Below, piece after piece: positions 12,706 through 25,011 of a DNA stretch of 64,000 nt. The notes below the pieces were generated by a model that worked only from the letters and a program-made list of their open reading frames with translations, did no database searches and was not told the DNA's origin. A program made the position numbers and the translations under genes. The DNA comes from Paramecium octaurelia (Eukaryota > Ciliophora > Oligohymenophorea > Peniculida > Parameciidae): positions 189,210 through 253,209 of the forward strand of contig CAJJDP010000075.1 of assembly GCA_905182995.1 (NCBI GenBank). Direction: 5' to 3'. The first letter of the stretch is position 1. Each line of letters starts with the position of its first letter.

Positions 12706-15231
12706 ATGAAATTATTTAAACAATGTTATAATGAGTTCTTTCTTCAAGTTTAAATACAAGAACTCTATAAGTACGAAGAATCTTTAAATAGTTTTACTCT
12801 TTAATTTTAATCGGAGGAATTAGAACAATCTTATTAAAACAGGTAAATGGCCAAGGTTATAGTGTAATTCAGGATATCAACATTATTATAGATATTGATA
12901 AATATAGGCTTTATGATCAACTCAGCAGTTGTATATAATTCAACAGATATAGTGAAATTTAGATCAATTTTTATTGGATGGATGCTCATATGTTTATTTT
13001 TATAGAAAATTTCGAAGAAATATTGGAATGTCACCACTAATATACTGGTTTTCATTAATGGTCTTATAAGTGTCTTGTTGTTTGCCTTTTTTACTAAATT
13101 TGTGAACACAGCTCAAACAAATATCAATGATGTTATGACTCTTTCTTTAATATCAGGTTTGCAATAAGGGTTATTCGCTATGAGCTTTTTTTTAATTTAG
13201 TCTAACTACATCATGCAGAGTTTATCGATGCTAAGCTTCTTTCTTATACTGATGGGAATTTTTACTCAATTTTAGAATTATAGATTATGGACGTAATACC
13301 TGCTTCTTATTTTTACATGTTATTTATTAAGATAGAATGAAAAGACAAATAGATTGAATTATCTACTAATTCACAAGTCTCATTAGAATTTAGAAGCTTG
13401 TAAGAAACTTTATGATGAAACAGTTCCAACATCTATAATAATTTTGGAAGAGAACATATAATAAGAAGGGGTGAATAAAAATGAATTATTAAATTCAGTG
13501 GTTACACAAAAAGAAAAATTATATACATTGGATAACAGACTTATGAATGTAGCATACTTTAATAAAAGTGCATCTATTCATTTTGAAACGGTAGATGAGG
13601 AGATTCTAACAGGAAGATTGGCTGAAATAGAAATATTAAATTCAGAAAATTCAGTTCTAAATTCTGAAAAAAACAAACTTTTAGATAAGATTTCAGGATT
13701 ACATTCCACATTGCAGACTGAAATGCGTTTTAATACAATCAACTCTTTCGATTACTAAATTATGTCAATAAATAGAAAAATGTAGTGTCAGAGAGTATAA
13801 ATATATTAATTTTAGGTTGTTAAATAATCGTAAGTGCAATATTATGATGCCTAAGCTTAAGGTTGCTTATGGGATGGAAAATAATGTATAATGTTAATAC
13901 TGAATGATACTACTGATAGAGTATTAAGAATAAAGCATCTCCAAGATTTAGACAATTATAAAGATAAATTATTGGCTGCTGTTTCTCATGATCTGAAAAC
14001 TCCATTAAATGGTTAAAGTATTCTTGCTAATTTGATTAAAACAAAGATGGAAAATAAACAGTCTATGGCTAAATTTGAAATTTAGGGTATTTTTAAAATG
14101 AATAATATTTTAGAAATTGTTGTTCATATAGATGACATGATTTCAAATTAGTAAATACTTTTAGTTATGATAAATGATTTGATTGATTATTCATAATTAA
14201 AAAAATAAGGATTAAGATTAAATTACACCTAATTTGATCTTTCTGCATGCGTGCAACAAATTAAGAATATGTTCAAAATGTAAATGGAATTTAAAAAACT
14301 ATAATTCATTATTTAAGGATTAAATGAAAAGATCATTATGTATTCAGACTAGATTCGACTTTAATAGATTTTATTTAATCTAATTTCTAATGCAATTAAA
14401 TTTACTTACTAAGGATAAATTACACTGGCAATTAATAAGATATGTTCTGGTAATCAACAATTAATTCATTTCTCTGTCTAAGATACCGGAATTGGAATAC
14501 CTTCACAAATCTAGAGTAAATTATTCAAAGCGTACTCGACCTTTAATTTAGGAAATTAAAACTCACAAGGAGTAGGATTAGGATTAGTAATCTCCAGAAA
14601 TCTAGTTGGCCTATTAGGTCCAATTGAGTTTATAGAAATGAGTTCGGTGGAAAATAAAGGATCGAATTTCAGTTTCTCGATATATCTGAATGCTCAGCAT
14701 AAAGAATGCGATTTTATTAACAGTTTATAGGCTGATAATGGAACTCCTGACAATGATCCATCTCCAATTCATCGAATGCCTAATCCTATAATCAGAAGAT
14801 AGGATAGAAAATATTAAACAGTTGTTGAAATGTCCACAAGTTTATATTAAAAATTAAAAATACTAATTGTTGACGATACAAGTTTTAACATTTATGTCTT
14901 AAAATAACTATTAAAATAAATTATTATTAGATGTGAGATTTATGAAGCTCATAATGGTAAGGAAGCATTAGAAAAAGTCAAATCCATCAGATTTGATATT
15001 ATATTTATGGATATCAATATGCCAATTTTGGATGGCATCCAGGCTACCAAATAGATAAGATTGTTTGAAAGAAAACACGATTTTTAAAAGTCAATAATCT
15101 GTATGCTTTCGGCTTTCTAAGGTGAAAGTGATCTTAAAGAGTCTTTAGCAATAGGAGCAGATCTGTTTTTATCAAAACCCTTAGAAGTTCCAGCTTTAAA
15201 AACAATACTGGAATCACTTAAATATATTTGA
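12706..15231 (+). CDS. Membrane-bound hybrid histidine kinase with receiver domain
   Basis: This is an intronless 841-residue frame. Six or so hydrophobic helices span residues about 55-215, followed by a coiled/PAS-like linker (about 225-420). The kinase core has an H-box with phospho-acceptor His at about residue 428 (AAVSHDLKTPLN), an N-box Asn near 562 (NLISNAIKF), a G1 box DTGIGIP near 593 and a G2 box GVGLGLV. A C-terminal receiver (about 720-841) has the acidic pair VDD, phospho-acceptor Asp about 769 (FMDINMP) and the conserved Lys in LSKPL. This is a complete His-to-Asp phosphorelay protein of the type expanded in ciliates. I chose ATG 12706 as the first in-frame Met after TGA 12613. 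The signal sensed is unknown. An alternative 5' exon from 12609 cannot be excluded. Confidence 0.92.
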
Positions 15232-15323
15232 ACTGATTCTGCGATATTTTTATTAATTCTCCATAAATGGAATTTATCTAATTAATTAATTATCATCATA
15301 GATAAATTAAAATATATATTAAA

Positions 15324-16561
15324 ATGCTCAAGAAATTCAAACCTATCCTCCTATCTGTCTCTACCTTAGGTGTAGGCTATTTTTTTGCGCAAAGAGAACT
15401 CAATATTAATTTGGGAATCTTTGACACATTTTATTATCACCTCTATAAATACTCTCCTCATTATGCTGTTTAATTTATGAAGGTTTTGTCTTATTAAAAT
15501 ATATTGTGGAAGCAAGATCTCCTCACCCAAGAATAGAATCTTAATGACTAAATAAAATTAAAGAATTAACTTGGATTAGCCAGCGGGTTTGATAATGATG
15601 GCTCTTTTGTTGTAACCTTATAAAATTTAGGATTTGGCTTTATTGAAGTTGGTTCAATAACTGCTTAAAAAAATATAAGGTTTAGTGAAGATCTGAATAC
15701 TTATGCAGTTAAAGTAAATTTAACCAAAATATCACAGAATGATAGCATTGAATATTTGAGCGAAATTCCTTAGATGGGAATATTACAGAGCAAAGCCGTT
15801 TTGACATCACTTAGAAGAAATTATTCAATAAAAATACCTGTTGGGGTTAGCATAATGCCATCAGAAGAGATTTATAAATACACGCCATATTTAATTGAAA
15901 ATGATATTTCTAATGTTACAAGGTATAACATGATCAAACAATTAGAGAATTATGTACTGTAGCTGATTTCCTTGTTCTTAATCTTGTTAGTAGTCAAAGA
16001 ACTAGTAAATTATATAGTGACATTGTTACCAATAATACGGATGTGATTAAGAAGATGATTCAATCAATATAAATCACTTAAATTGAAGAAATTGGACTAC
16101 AAGCTGCTTTGGAACATGAAATTAAGAACCAACTTAAAGGAGACAATTTAATTAGTGAATATTTAAGCACTACTTAACTTGGATTAAAATAGTAATATTC
16201 ATTTAATACCTAAGAAATTTAGTTGCTCCATTGTATATAAAAGTATCTTCAAACCTATAAAAAACAATTCTTGATTTTCTGTTGAAAGAGGCAAATGGAA
16301 ATTAAATTTAAGGAATTATTCTTTAAAAGGATATCAATTAAAATGATTTAGAATATAATAAAACACTTAAATAAGTGAGATAATAACTTCCTAAGTCATG
16401 CAATTTGATTAGCGTTGGAGGAATCAAAACTAAAGAACAGTTTTAGGAAAGATTAATGAACGGAGCTGATGCTTGTTAAATTTTTTCATCTTTTATTGCG
16501 AAAGTAATTAAGATAATAGATTTTTTAGGGACCTCACGTCATCAAGGATATTTTGCTGTGA
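15324..16561 (+). CDS. Divergent dihydroorotate-dehydrogenase-like protein
   Basis: The protein is 388 residues after introns of 23 nt (15923-15945), 23 nt (16192-16214) and 25 nt (16504-16528). It starts with a hydrophobic anchor (LLSVSTLGVGYFF) as in class 2 mitochondrial DHODH. The flavin-barrel framework is clear: LGLASGFDNDG, LGFGFIEVGSIT, ADFLVLNL, IKVS, ISVGGI, NGADACQIFSSFI and the terminal GP motif. However, the NRMGF-like loop, the SSPNT catalytic loop (here VSSQRT) and the TNT motif are not recognisable. It was probably a mitochondrial inner-membrane enzyme. Loss of those motifs suggests altered chemistry or a non-catalytic role. Convergent with the giant coiled-coil gene, 40 bp between stops. 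Confidence 0.82.
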
Positions 16562-16601
16562 ATATTCGAACAATAATCAAAATTTAATCAAAATAATTAA
16601 T

Positions 16602-19600
16602 TCAAAACCATGCCTTAATCCCTTTACTTTTATTTTTTTTATCTTTTTTCTCATCCGCCTTAAAAAATATTTCTTAGCATATAATTTATTTATCAGCCAT
16701 TTCTACCATACTCAAAATAACACCTAAAATTGATTCAGCAACTCCAGGATTTCTATTTTATTTATATTTAAACATTTTACTTATTTATAATAGCAGAGAA
16801 AAATTATTGGCATAATTTTTTTAATTATTCATATTGATTTTAATATGCGGATAAATCTTAAGACGAGTGGCTCTTTAATTATAAGGCTTGCGGATGATTT
16901 TCCAATTATTCCATTTTATTTGATTATAATTATTATTTAGTTTGAATAACCTTAAACTAATTTCGTAATTATATTTATAATTCTTGATTTTCGCTAAATT
17001 TAAAAGAAGTTTATTACTATTCTAACTCTATTATTTTCTATTTTTGTTGGAAAATCAAGTCCTCTAGTTTCTATTTCTCCTACTCAAAATTATCGATCAG
17101 ATTTTTACAAGTTCTATCAATTAGATAAGAATTTTGTACTTATTTTCATCTTCCAAATCGCTAATTTTATTCTAAAGGTCAAAATTTTGTTTATCTAAAT
17201 AATTTATATGATCCTGCTAATCATTTTCAAAGTCATTCTTTGCCTTTTATCCTTTTTATATTTCTTCAGCTAAATCATCCCTAAGTTGGTTTTCTTCATC
17301 TTAATTATAATCAAATGTAAATTTATTTTTTTATTTATTATGAGGAAATGTTTAATCCCTATCATATAATTAGTTTTATAATTCTTAAATATGTTTTTCT
17401 CCTTCAAGTATTATCTTTGAAAATTTGTTTTAGTCAGATTCAGTATTTTAAATTGGACTAGGAATGGCACCTCTATTAATAAAATCTTAGAGTAATCTTT
17501 AATATAAATTTAATATTCTTACTTGTTTTACTCTTTCAACTAGATGATTTCTTCTTGCAATTAAGTTAATTTTGTATTTAATTCCTATTCCTTCAAATGA
17601 AATACATTTTATTATGATAAAATCTTTTATTCGAACAGAGAATCATTGTCAGACATGTTCTATTCATCATCTCCAAGATCGAAAAATTAATCAAATTGAC
17701 ATTAGTTTTAGCTTCTCTTTGATCTATTACTCAAAATTGACCTATTCATTTTTATTTCCTTATATTAATTTTCATAATTCTCGATTTTTTCCCTATGCTC
17801 CTATAACTCAGATTATAAATTGTAAATAGTCTACTAATGGTCAGTCATCTTCAAATTATTTATTTTTTATTCTTCTTGTAAATCTGTTAAAATTCTTATT
17901 AACTTGTGATTTTCTTCTTTCAACTTTTATACTTCATGTAATTCATGATTTTATTCTTTCTATTGTCTTTGCTTTTATTCAATAAATTATTATAATTCTA
18001 ATTCTTCATCATCTGAATGCTAACTAATTTAATCGATATCTTTAAATTTGTCTAATTCAAGACAATTTTAACTTCTCTTTGATCTATTACTTAACAAGGA
18101 CTTATTCATCTACTTTTCTAATATATTTTCATAATCGTCTAATTTATCCTTAAGTCCTTTATTTTCAATTTATAAGTTCGAGATAGTTTATTCATGATCA
18201 ATGTTCCTTTAAATATTAATTATTATTTCCTATTCTTAATCTGCTAGTTTCCTTCTTATTATATCATTTTCTTCTCTCAGTCTTGATACAATTGCCCTTT
18301 CTTAAATTAATTCTTCTTAATCTGTTTCATAAGTCTATCTTTTCCTTTATTATATCAATTCTAGAATTTCTTTCTCTTCATCCTCAGAATTATGGCTTGC
18401 ATCCTCTATATCATTAAGCTAATCTAATTAAATCGCGTTCACACTTCTTTTGGATCTCGAACTAATTACAGATTTATTTAATTTAAATTCTCTCAACTCA
18501 TTGATATTTTGTTTCAATTGTTCAATATGTTTATCCTTCTCTTCAATAACTTCTTTTAATTGAGCTATCTCCTACCCTTAGATATCATTGTTTTATGGCA
18601 TTTATGATAATTTCGAGATTTGTAATTATTATTGAAATTCTAATTAGGTTAATTCCAATTCTTTAATATAATCCTCAATTTACTTTTATAAATTCTCTAT
18701 CTCAAATTTGTATTTTGATATAAGTTATTGATCAACATTAAATCTATCTTCATATTTATTTAAAGATTATTCTTAATAATTTAATTCATTTTGTTTGGAT
18801 TAAATTTAAATATCCTTCTATTCAATACTTGCTTCTAGATTTAAAATTTTCAAATTCAATCTCTCCTCTTAAGTTTTTATATCATCTTCAAGTTTTAAGA
18901 TTATGTTACCTAATTCTTCATTAGTTGATTTAATTCGTTCTTACTCTACTTCTTTATTTTAAAGTTGTATTTATTGATTTTCTAATTTTCCCAAATGATT
19001 TTATAATTCCTTCTCTTAATTCAACAATTATTATTCGAATGTGTTTTATAACTATTCAAATTCATTCTCTTTGCTATTTAGTTTACAAAGAGCATTATCT
19101 TTTATTTTAGATAATTAATTTATTTAATCTTCATATTCTATTATTCGTTTACTTATTTATAACTCTTAATTTGTTAATTTCTATTTTAATTCATTAATTT
19201 CATCTTCTTTTGTCTGAATAATTTCATGATTGCAATTAAGTTTGTCTTATTATTATTAAATTAATTGAACAAATTTAGAATTCTAATCATGAAGAGTTCT
19301 TATATCATTTTATATTACTTATTTTTCTATTGAGTATTATTAATTTACCTGATCATTCACACTTTTAAGAGAAAAAATTTCGATATCTTTTTCATCAATA
19401 GAACTTTTGAGTTCAAAAAGCTATTACTAAATTTGAATGATTTGAATATTTAAATCTTACTTTGTTCTTCTCTCTTTCTCAAGAGTATCCTATAGAATCT
19501 AATTTTCTGAATTTATCGCCTTTTCTATTCTAAACTATTGTTTTATTAAATTAAAACAATCATTGCATTTTTCTGAAAATAAATTTGATTTTTATGTAAT

Positions 19601-22600
19601 TTCAATTAACTTATTGAAAACAATATTCATAAAATTATTCTATTATTTAAAGATTGAGGCTTCAATCATTTTTAATTACTCATTTTATTTCGAAATTAAT
19701 TCTTCTTATTTGATTTCATATATTTATTATTATTACTTAATTTCTTATTCTATATTTGATATATGTTCATTTTTTTTTATTAATTCTTGATTTAAATTAT
19801 CATTTTGGTTCTTTATTGCTTAATGATCCTATAGTTATTATTATGCATCTGAATTCCATTTTAATAATTAATCTTAATTGTTCTTTTCTTATTATTTTAA
19901 TTATGTTTAATATTCTTGATTTTTCTATTATAAAGCTTCTAATTCTGATTAAATTTATTTAGTTATAGACACTTATGATTCAAAACTGGCTGCGTAGTTA
20001 TTTTTATTCATGTCTAATTCTTTATTTAAATTCTTCAAAATTGATACCTCCCCCTAATACTACAAGCAATTAGTATTTAGTATGTTTTCTTGTTCTTAGG
20101 CTTTTAATAATTTTTCATTTAAATCAATAATAGTTTTTGTTGATTAAATATTTTCGCCTTATAACGATTTCATTTACTCTTATTACTACATTAATTTTAG
20201 TTTTAGTTTTGACAATTTATTTTAAAGATTTGTTTCCACTTATGAGAATCTTACTGATAATAAATTTAATTATGAATATATGTTTTGTAGCATCGATTAT
20301 AATTCTTCATTTTGTTATTAGAGGCGCTCTATAAGATCAGTATTTTTGATTATCTAGTGATTCTTCAATTAATCAATATCTTATTAAAATTGATGATTTA
20401 ATTGTTCTAATTGATGATCTTTTTCTTTTAATTACATTACTATTGTATTAATTTCTTTTTTATAAGTTCTTTCCATATCAAGGGATTAATTTTATTTATT
20501 ATTCATTTATTAAGCTTAATCATTGATAGTTTATTCTAATTATCTTAAATATTACTATTACTAGAAGAATTAATTATTTAGTTCATTATATTTCTTATTA
20601 AGTTAATCGAGCTAACTTTACTTTTCTGAATTATTTGTGGACTCTTCTTAAATTTAGCGTTCTTTATGCTCTTTTTCAGTTGACAATTAACAATTTTAAT
20701 TCTATAAATTTTGCAATTAATTTTCAATTTCTTTTTCATGAATTTAATGCTCTTACAATAAATCTTAATACTATTGTTTTACAGTATTTTGACTAATTTA
20801 TAAATCTACTACATATTATGAAGTATCTTTTTTGTTTAATAATACACTTGATTACTACTCCTTCATATTTATAATCTCTTACTTTAACTATTGTATTTCT
20901 TACTCTTATTCAAATATCTTTTTTTCTAATATATTGCTTATTGATTAATTATTTTCATATTATTATTCAATTAGTATTTTTTGCACTAAGTATTCCTAAT
21001 TTAGAGAATTTAATTTTTAGATTTCATTTCCATAAGTAGTATTTTCTCCAATCTACTCCCTCAATTTAAATTCTAAATTTTCTAACTCTTTTTTTAAACC
21101 ATCAATCTGTTATGATTAGTCTTACAAGCTTTATGTAGTATTATACATTTAGTCTCTTAATTAAATCACTTAATTTTCAAGTTCAATAACTCTTTAATAT
21201 TCCTTTTCAATCCTTTCCTTTTATAGCTTTATACAATTATCTTAATCTATTTCAATTTTTTTTTAAGATTCTTACATAACATCAAGATCTTCTATCTTTT
21301 AATAATATTCTTAATTTTCTTAGATTAATTAATTAATCTCTTATTCTTTATGCTTAATATTCTGTTTTAAATAGTCAATTGTTTTAAGTAATTCTTCCCT
21401 CGAACTTCCTTATTCATCATTAACTATACAATTACCATTTTATAATTCCAATACTTCATCATTACCTGGTTCTTCGTTGGTCTCTATTACTTATTAAACA
21501 AGCAGGTCGTTAAGGTCTAATAAATTTTCCTTTTATTACTCTAAAAAATTCTTTTCACAAATTTATTATACATGTTCTCTTTATCCAAGTATAATTTAAG
21601 TATTATGTATATTTTAGTTACTTTGTAAACTTAGTATCTCATCTTGTTGTTATCTGATTCTGAGATTTAATTTTGAAATTTCAATTTGTAATAGTGCTAT
21701 TTCCTAATTTACCTCAGTTTATGTTAAAATTAGATCTTCATCATCATTTTTATCTAATTCTTCATTATTAGATTTTTCTTCGAATTAATCTTACTCCTTT
21801 TGATTTATTGATTAGAGATTAACTAATTGATTAATTTAATCTTAAATTAATTTATTATCTTGTTGATCGTGTTCTATTTTGGACAGAATTTATTCATATT
21901 CTGTGAACTTCTCCTTTAAATTTTAATAATCTTTGACTACATTCTAATATTTTTATTATAATTCCTCATTTTCTACTGATAAAAGATTTAAACTAACTTA
22001 TAACTTTTAGATTTATTATTCCTAATATGAGTTTTCTTCATTTAATACCTAATTCCCATTTTATAATTTCTCAACTTAATTTTGATAGTTTCTTATTAAA
22101 TCTAATTATTATTAATTTTAAGTTTATTAATTCATACATGTATTAGTTACAACTTCCATATCTTTATTCATAGACTTATTTAATGTTAATTATTCTTTTA
22201 ACTCAAACTAACTAAATTGTAAATCTTATAGAAGTTTTGAATTTTCATTCTCCAAAACATTGTAATTTTTTTAAAGTTCATTTATTTGATCATTAGCTAT
22301 CAATAACTCTTACTTTTATTATTAAGTTTCTTTCCTTTATTAAATTAATTCTTACTTTGTTGAATCAACTAATTCATTTTTTTTAGTTAACATTTCTTCA
22401 TTATTTTCAATTTGAATTTGCAATTAATTGATTTATAAATTAGAAACACTTATTAATTATTTCAACTCTTTGATAACATCTTCAAGTTATTTAGACTATA
22501 ATTTGTATTCGGTTAAGGACTTTTCATTTTATAAAAGACTATTCTTTGATTCTAAAAACAAATCATTAATTATTTGGAATTACTATTATTATAAATTAAA

Positions 22601-24894
22601 CTTATGGTTGGTTTAATTAAAAACATCTTCTTTCTCTTTTAAATTAGCGATTATTTGTTGTTGATTCTAATTTTCTGTTTTTAGGGAATCAATTTCTAAT
22701 TTGAATTATTCATTTTAATTCTTTTAATAGTGAATTTAATCATTCAAATCATTAATATGGTCATAATTTTACTCCAGGTTCTCATTCAATTATTAAATTT
22801 AAATGTTTTGTTGTACTATATATTTATTCTAGTTATCAATTAATATTTTATATTTATTTAACTCCTATTTTAAGTTTTCAATTTCTTTTTCAAATTAATA
22901 ACTTAAATCATTTAAAAATTCTTTTTCATTTTTAGCTTATTATAATTATTCTACTTGTATTTATTTAAATTCTTATTCCTATTAATTTAGTTGCTTTTTT
23001 AATTCACTTATTTAAGAATATTATGAAACTATTTATTTTTCAAGCTATTCATTGGTAGAATTAAGTTAACCCATGTTTGTAATGAGACCTTATCTCTCTC
23101 GATTTAAAGTTAAATTCTAATCTTCATTGCTTTTTAAATCTTTTTGCAATTATTGATTCAATTATGAAGACTCTTTTAATTCTTGTTGATAAATTATGTA
23201 TTAATTGCTAAGTTAATCAATGTTATTTTTCTATTGATTTAATGTATCTTGTAAGTTTGAAATTTATGAATTGTATTTTTCTATTAGATCTTCATAATAT
23301 TAATTTTGCTTCTCTTATTCTAAAAATTACAATTAATGTTTTTTAATTTCACTTTCTAGTTCTGTATTTAAAATTTGATTTTCTTCAGATTAATGCAATA
23401 AATACACTACTTGAGAAGTTAGATTGCCATTTTGTATTTATAATTATTCTTTGTCTTCTTTTAGTTTAATAAAATCTTCTTGAGTTAATTTAATTTAATT
23501 TTTTAAAGATTGATTTTCTTACTTAAATTATTATTATTATTTCAAAAGGTCCAATTATCCTAATTGAGATTAGTAATCTTATTCCTGTTAATTAATTTGA
23601 TTCAATAATGTTTATTTTATTTCTAAGAAGTTGTCAAATTAGTCTTATTTTTCCTAAGATAATTAATTTATTTAATTTTTCAAATCTTTTATTTATTATA
23701 CATATTCGTTTGATTAGGTGGAATGTTCCTAATTCTATTCTTTTAACGATTTTATTATTTTACCTAAATCAAGTATTTATTCATCTTTTAATGATGAATC
23801 TTCCCTTTCTTTGATAAGTTGAATTTAGTATTTCTAAATATCATCTTTTATACTTTATTTATCATTTTCAAGATTTTTAATTTTTCTTTAAAAATTTAAC
23901 TCATTAACTTAATTATTCTGCTTTTGAGAATTGATATATGATTCTTATATTTTGATTTCATATTCCAATTCATCATTTTATTTTCTTAATTTAGAATTAT
24001 TATCGCTATATTCTTGTATTTAATTTTACAAAAATGAAAACTCTTTGTCTGATTTCTTTTATTTTTCTTAAAAATTTATAAGTTGTAATTCAGCGTCTTT
24101 TAATTAATTGTTAAGATTCTTATTTTCTATTTTTAATTAAGTACATAAATCATTTGATTTTTTGAGTTTTTGTTGTAAATCAAGGATTTTAGAATCAAAT
24201 TCTTAATATGAATCTTCAGACTCTACTTACCACTAATATTTCTAATTATTTTGTTACACTATATAATAGAATTAAAATATACTTCTTTTTTTATCATTTA
24301 TTGTAGCTTAAGCTATTCTGACTAATTCTGTTAATTAATTTCTACTAACATTGGATATTGGCTCCAATTATTTTTTCAATTTTGCTATTTCATGGGAATA
24401 AGAATCATCAGATTATAAGTAATCTTCTTTTTTCTTATTATAATCTGAATTTAATCCAAATGTTTCAAATTTGAATGGGTCAACTGATTTCTGGTTGGAC
24501 TACTTTTCATTGCTATAATCAAACTATTTTGGAGATTAAACCAATTGATTTGGTGATTGTATGCTAGGAGAATAAGGATATTCTTTTAATTTATATCCAC
24601 TGCTAAATGATTTGGTTCCATTATCGAGTATTTGCTTGATGCTTGTATAAAACCGTATAATACATCTATTATAGGTCTTAGCGTTGCAGTTGGCTATTGG
24701 TAGAATCACTTCTATTAGGTTAAATGGATACTGCATTATGCAGTCTATTCTAAGAAAAATCTTTTATTCTTGCCTACAGATTCTCAAAGTTTTATGCATT
24801 AGAGCGAGAGTCTTTTCTAAATGATGGTAATATCAAAATATTACTTTTTAGGTCTATGCGATTGATTTCTGGTTGCTTCACGATTAGGATTCAT
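16602..24894 (-). CDS. Giant coiled-coil protein with threefold internal repeat
   Basis: The protein is about 2,720 residues. The model has five introns (28, 22, 26, 26 and 28 nt; two near the 5' end, three near the 3' end) and the frame closes exactly. The composition is overwhelmingly Gln, Glu, Lys, Leu, Asn and Ile with continuous heptads. The first ~150 residues are basic and disordered (start MNPNREATRNQSHRPKKK). A unit of about 122 residues is repeated three times near the C-terminus, each carrying S-[SN]-R-S-K-R-S (coding positions about 18434, 18068 and 17705). The end is Lys-rich (KADEKKDKKNKSKGIKAWF). Such proteins in ciliates are structural: basal bodies, cortex, trichocyst docking or Golgi tethers. 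I cannot assign one. It occupies 13% of the window. Confidence 0.85.
17380..18480 (-). repeat. Three ~122-residue coding repeats in the giant coiled-coil gene
   Basis: The three copies begin at about 18473, 18105 and 17745 (minus strand) and are 363-366 nt apart. Each has N-[KR]-S-[VLI]-x-S-x-RSKRS-x-N, then an acidic SDDE-type cluster, then a coiled coil with a shared skeleton (REEN…DHEQTI..LQ…YEN). Divergence between copies is high enough to rule out assembly duplication. Confidence 0.75.
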
Positions 24895-25011
24895 TTATAA
24901 CTATAATTTTAAATATATAATATATAAAAATATAATAAATTTCACTATTTTATTTAAGCAAACATAGATTTCCTCTGCATTACAACAGGATGCTTGTCAT
25001 TTTTTATATTT

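Noticed and set aside
12834-13109. Minus-strand 91-residue frame
   Set aside because: Lies opposite transmembrane helices of the histidine kinase, whose frame is continuous for 841 codons.
17572-20334. Several plus-strand hydrophobic frames resembling small membrane proteins
   Set aside because: They are antisense to the giant coiled coil; Lys/Glu/Asn-rich heptads read as Phe/Ile/Leu on the opposite strand.
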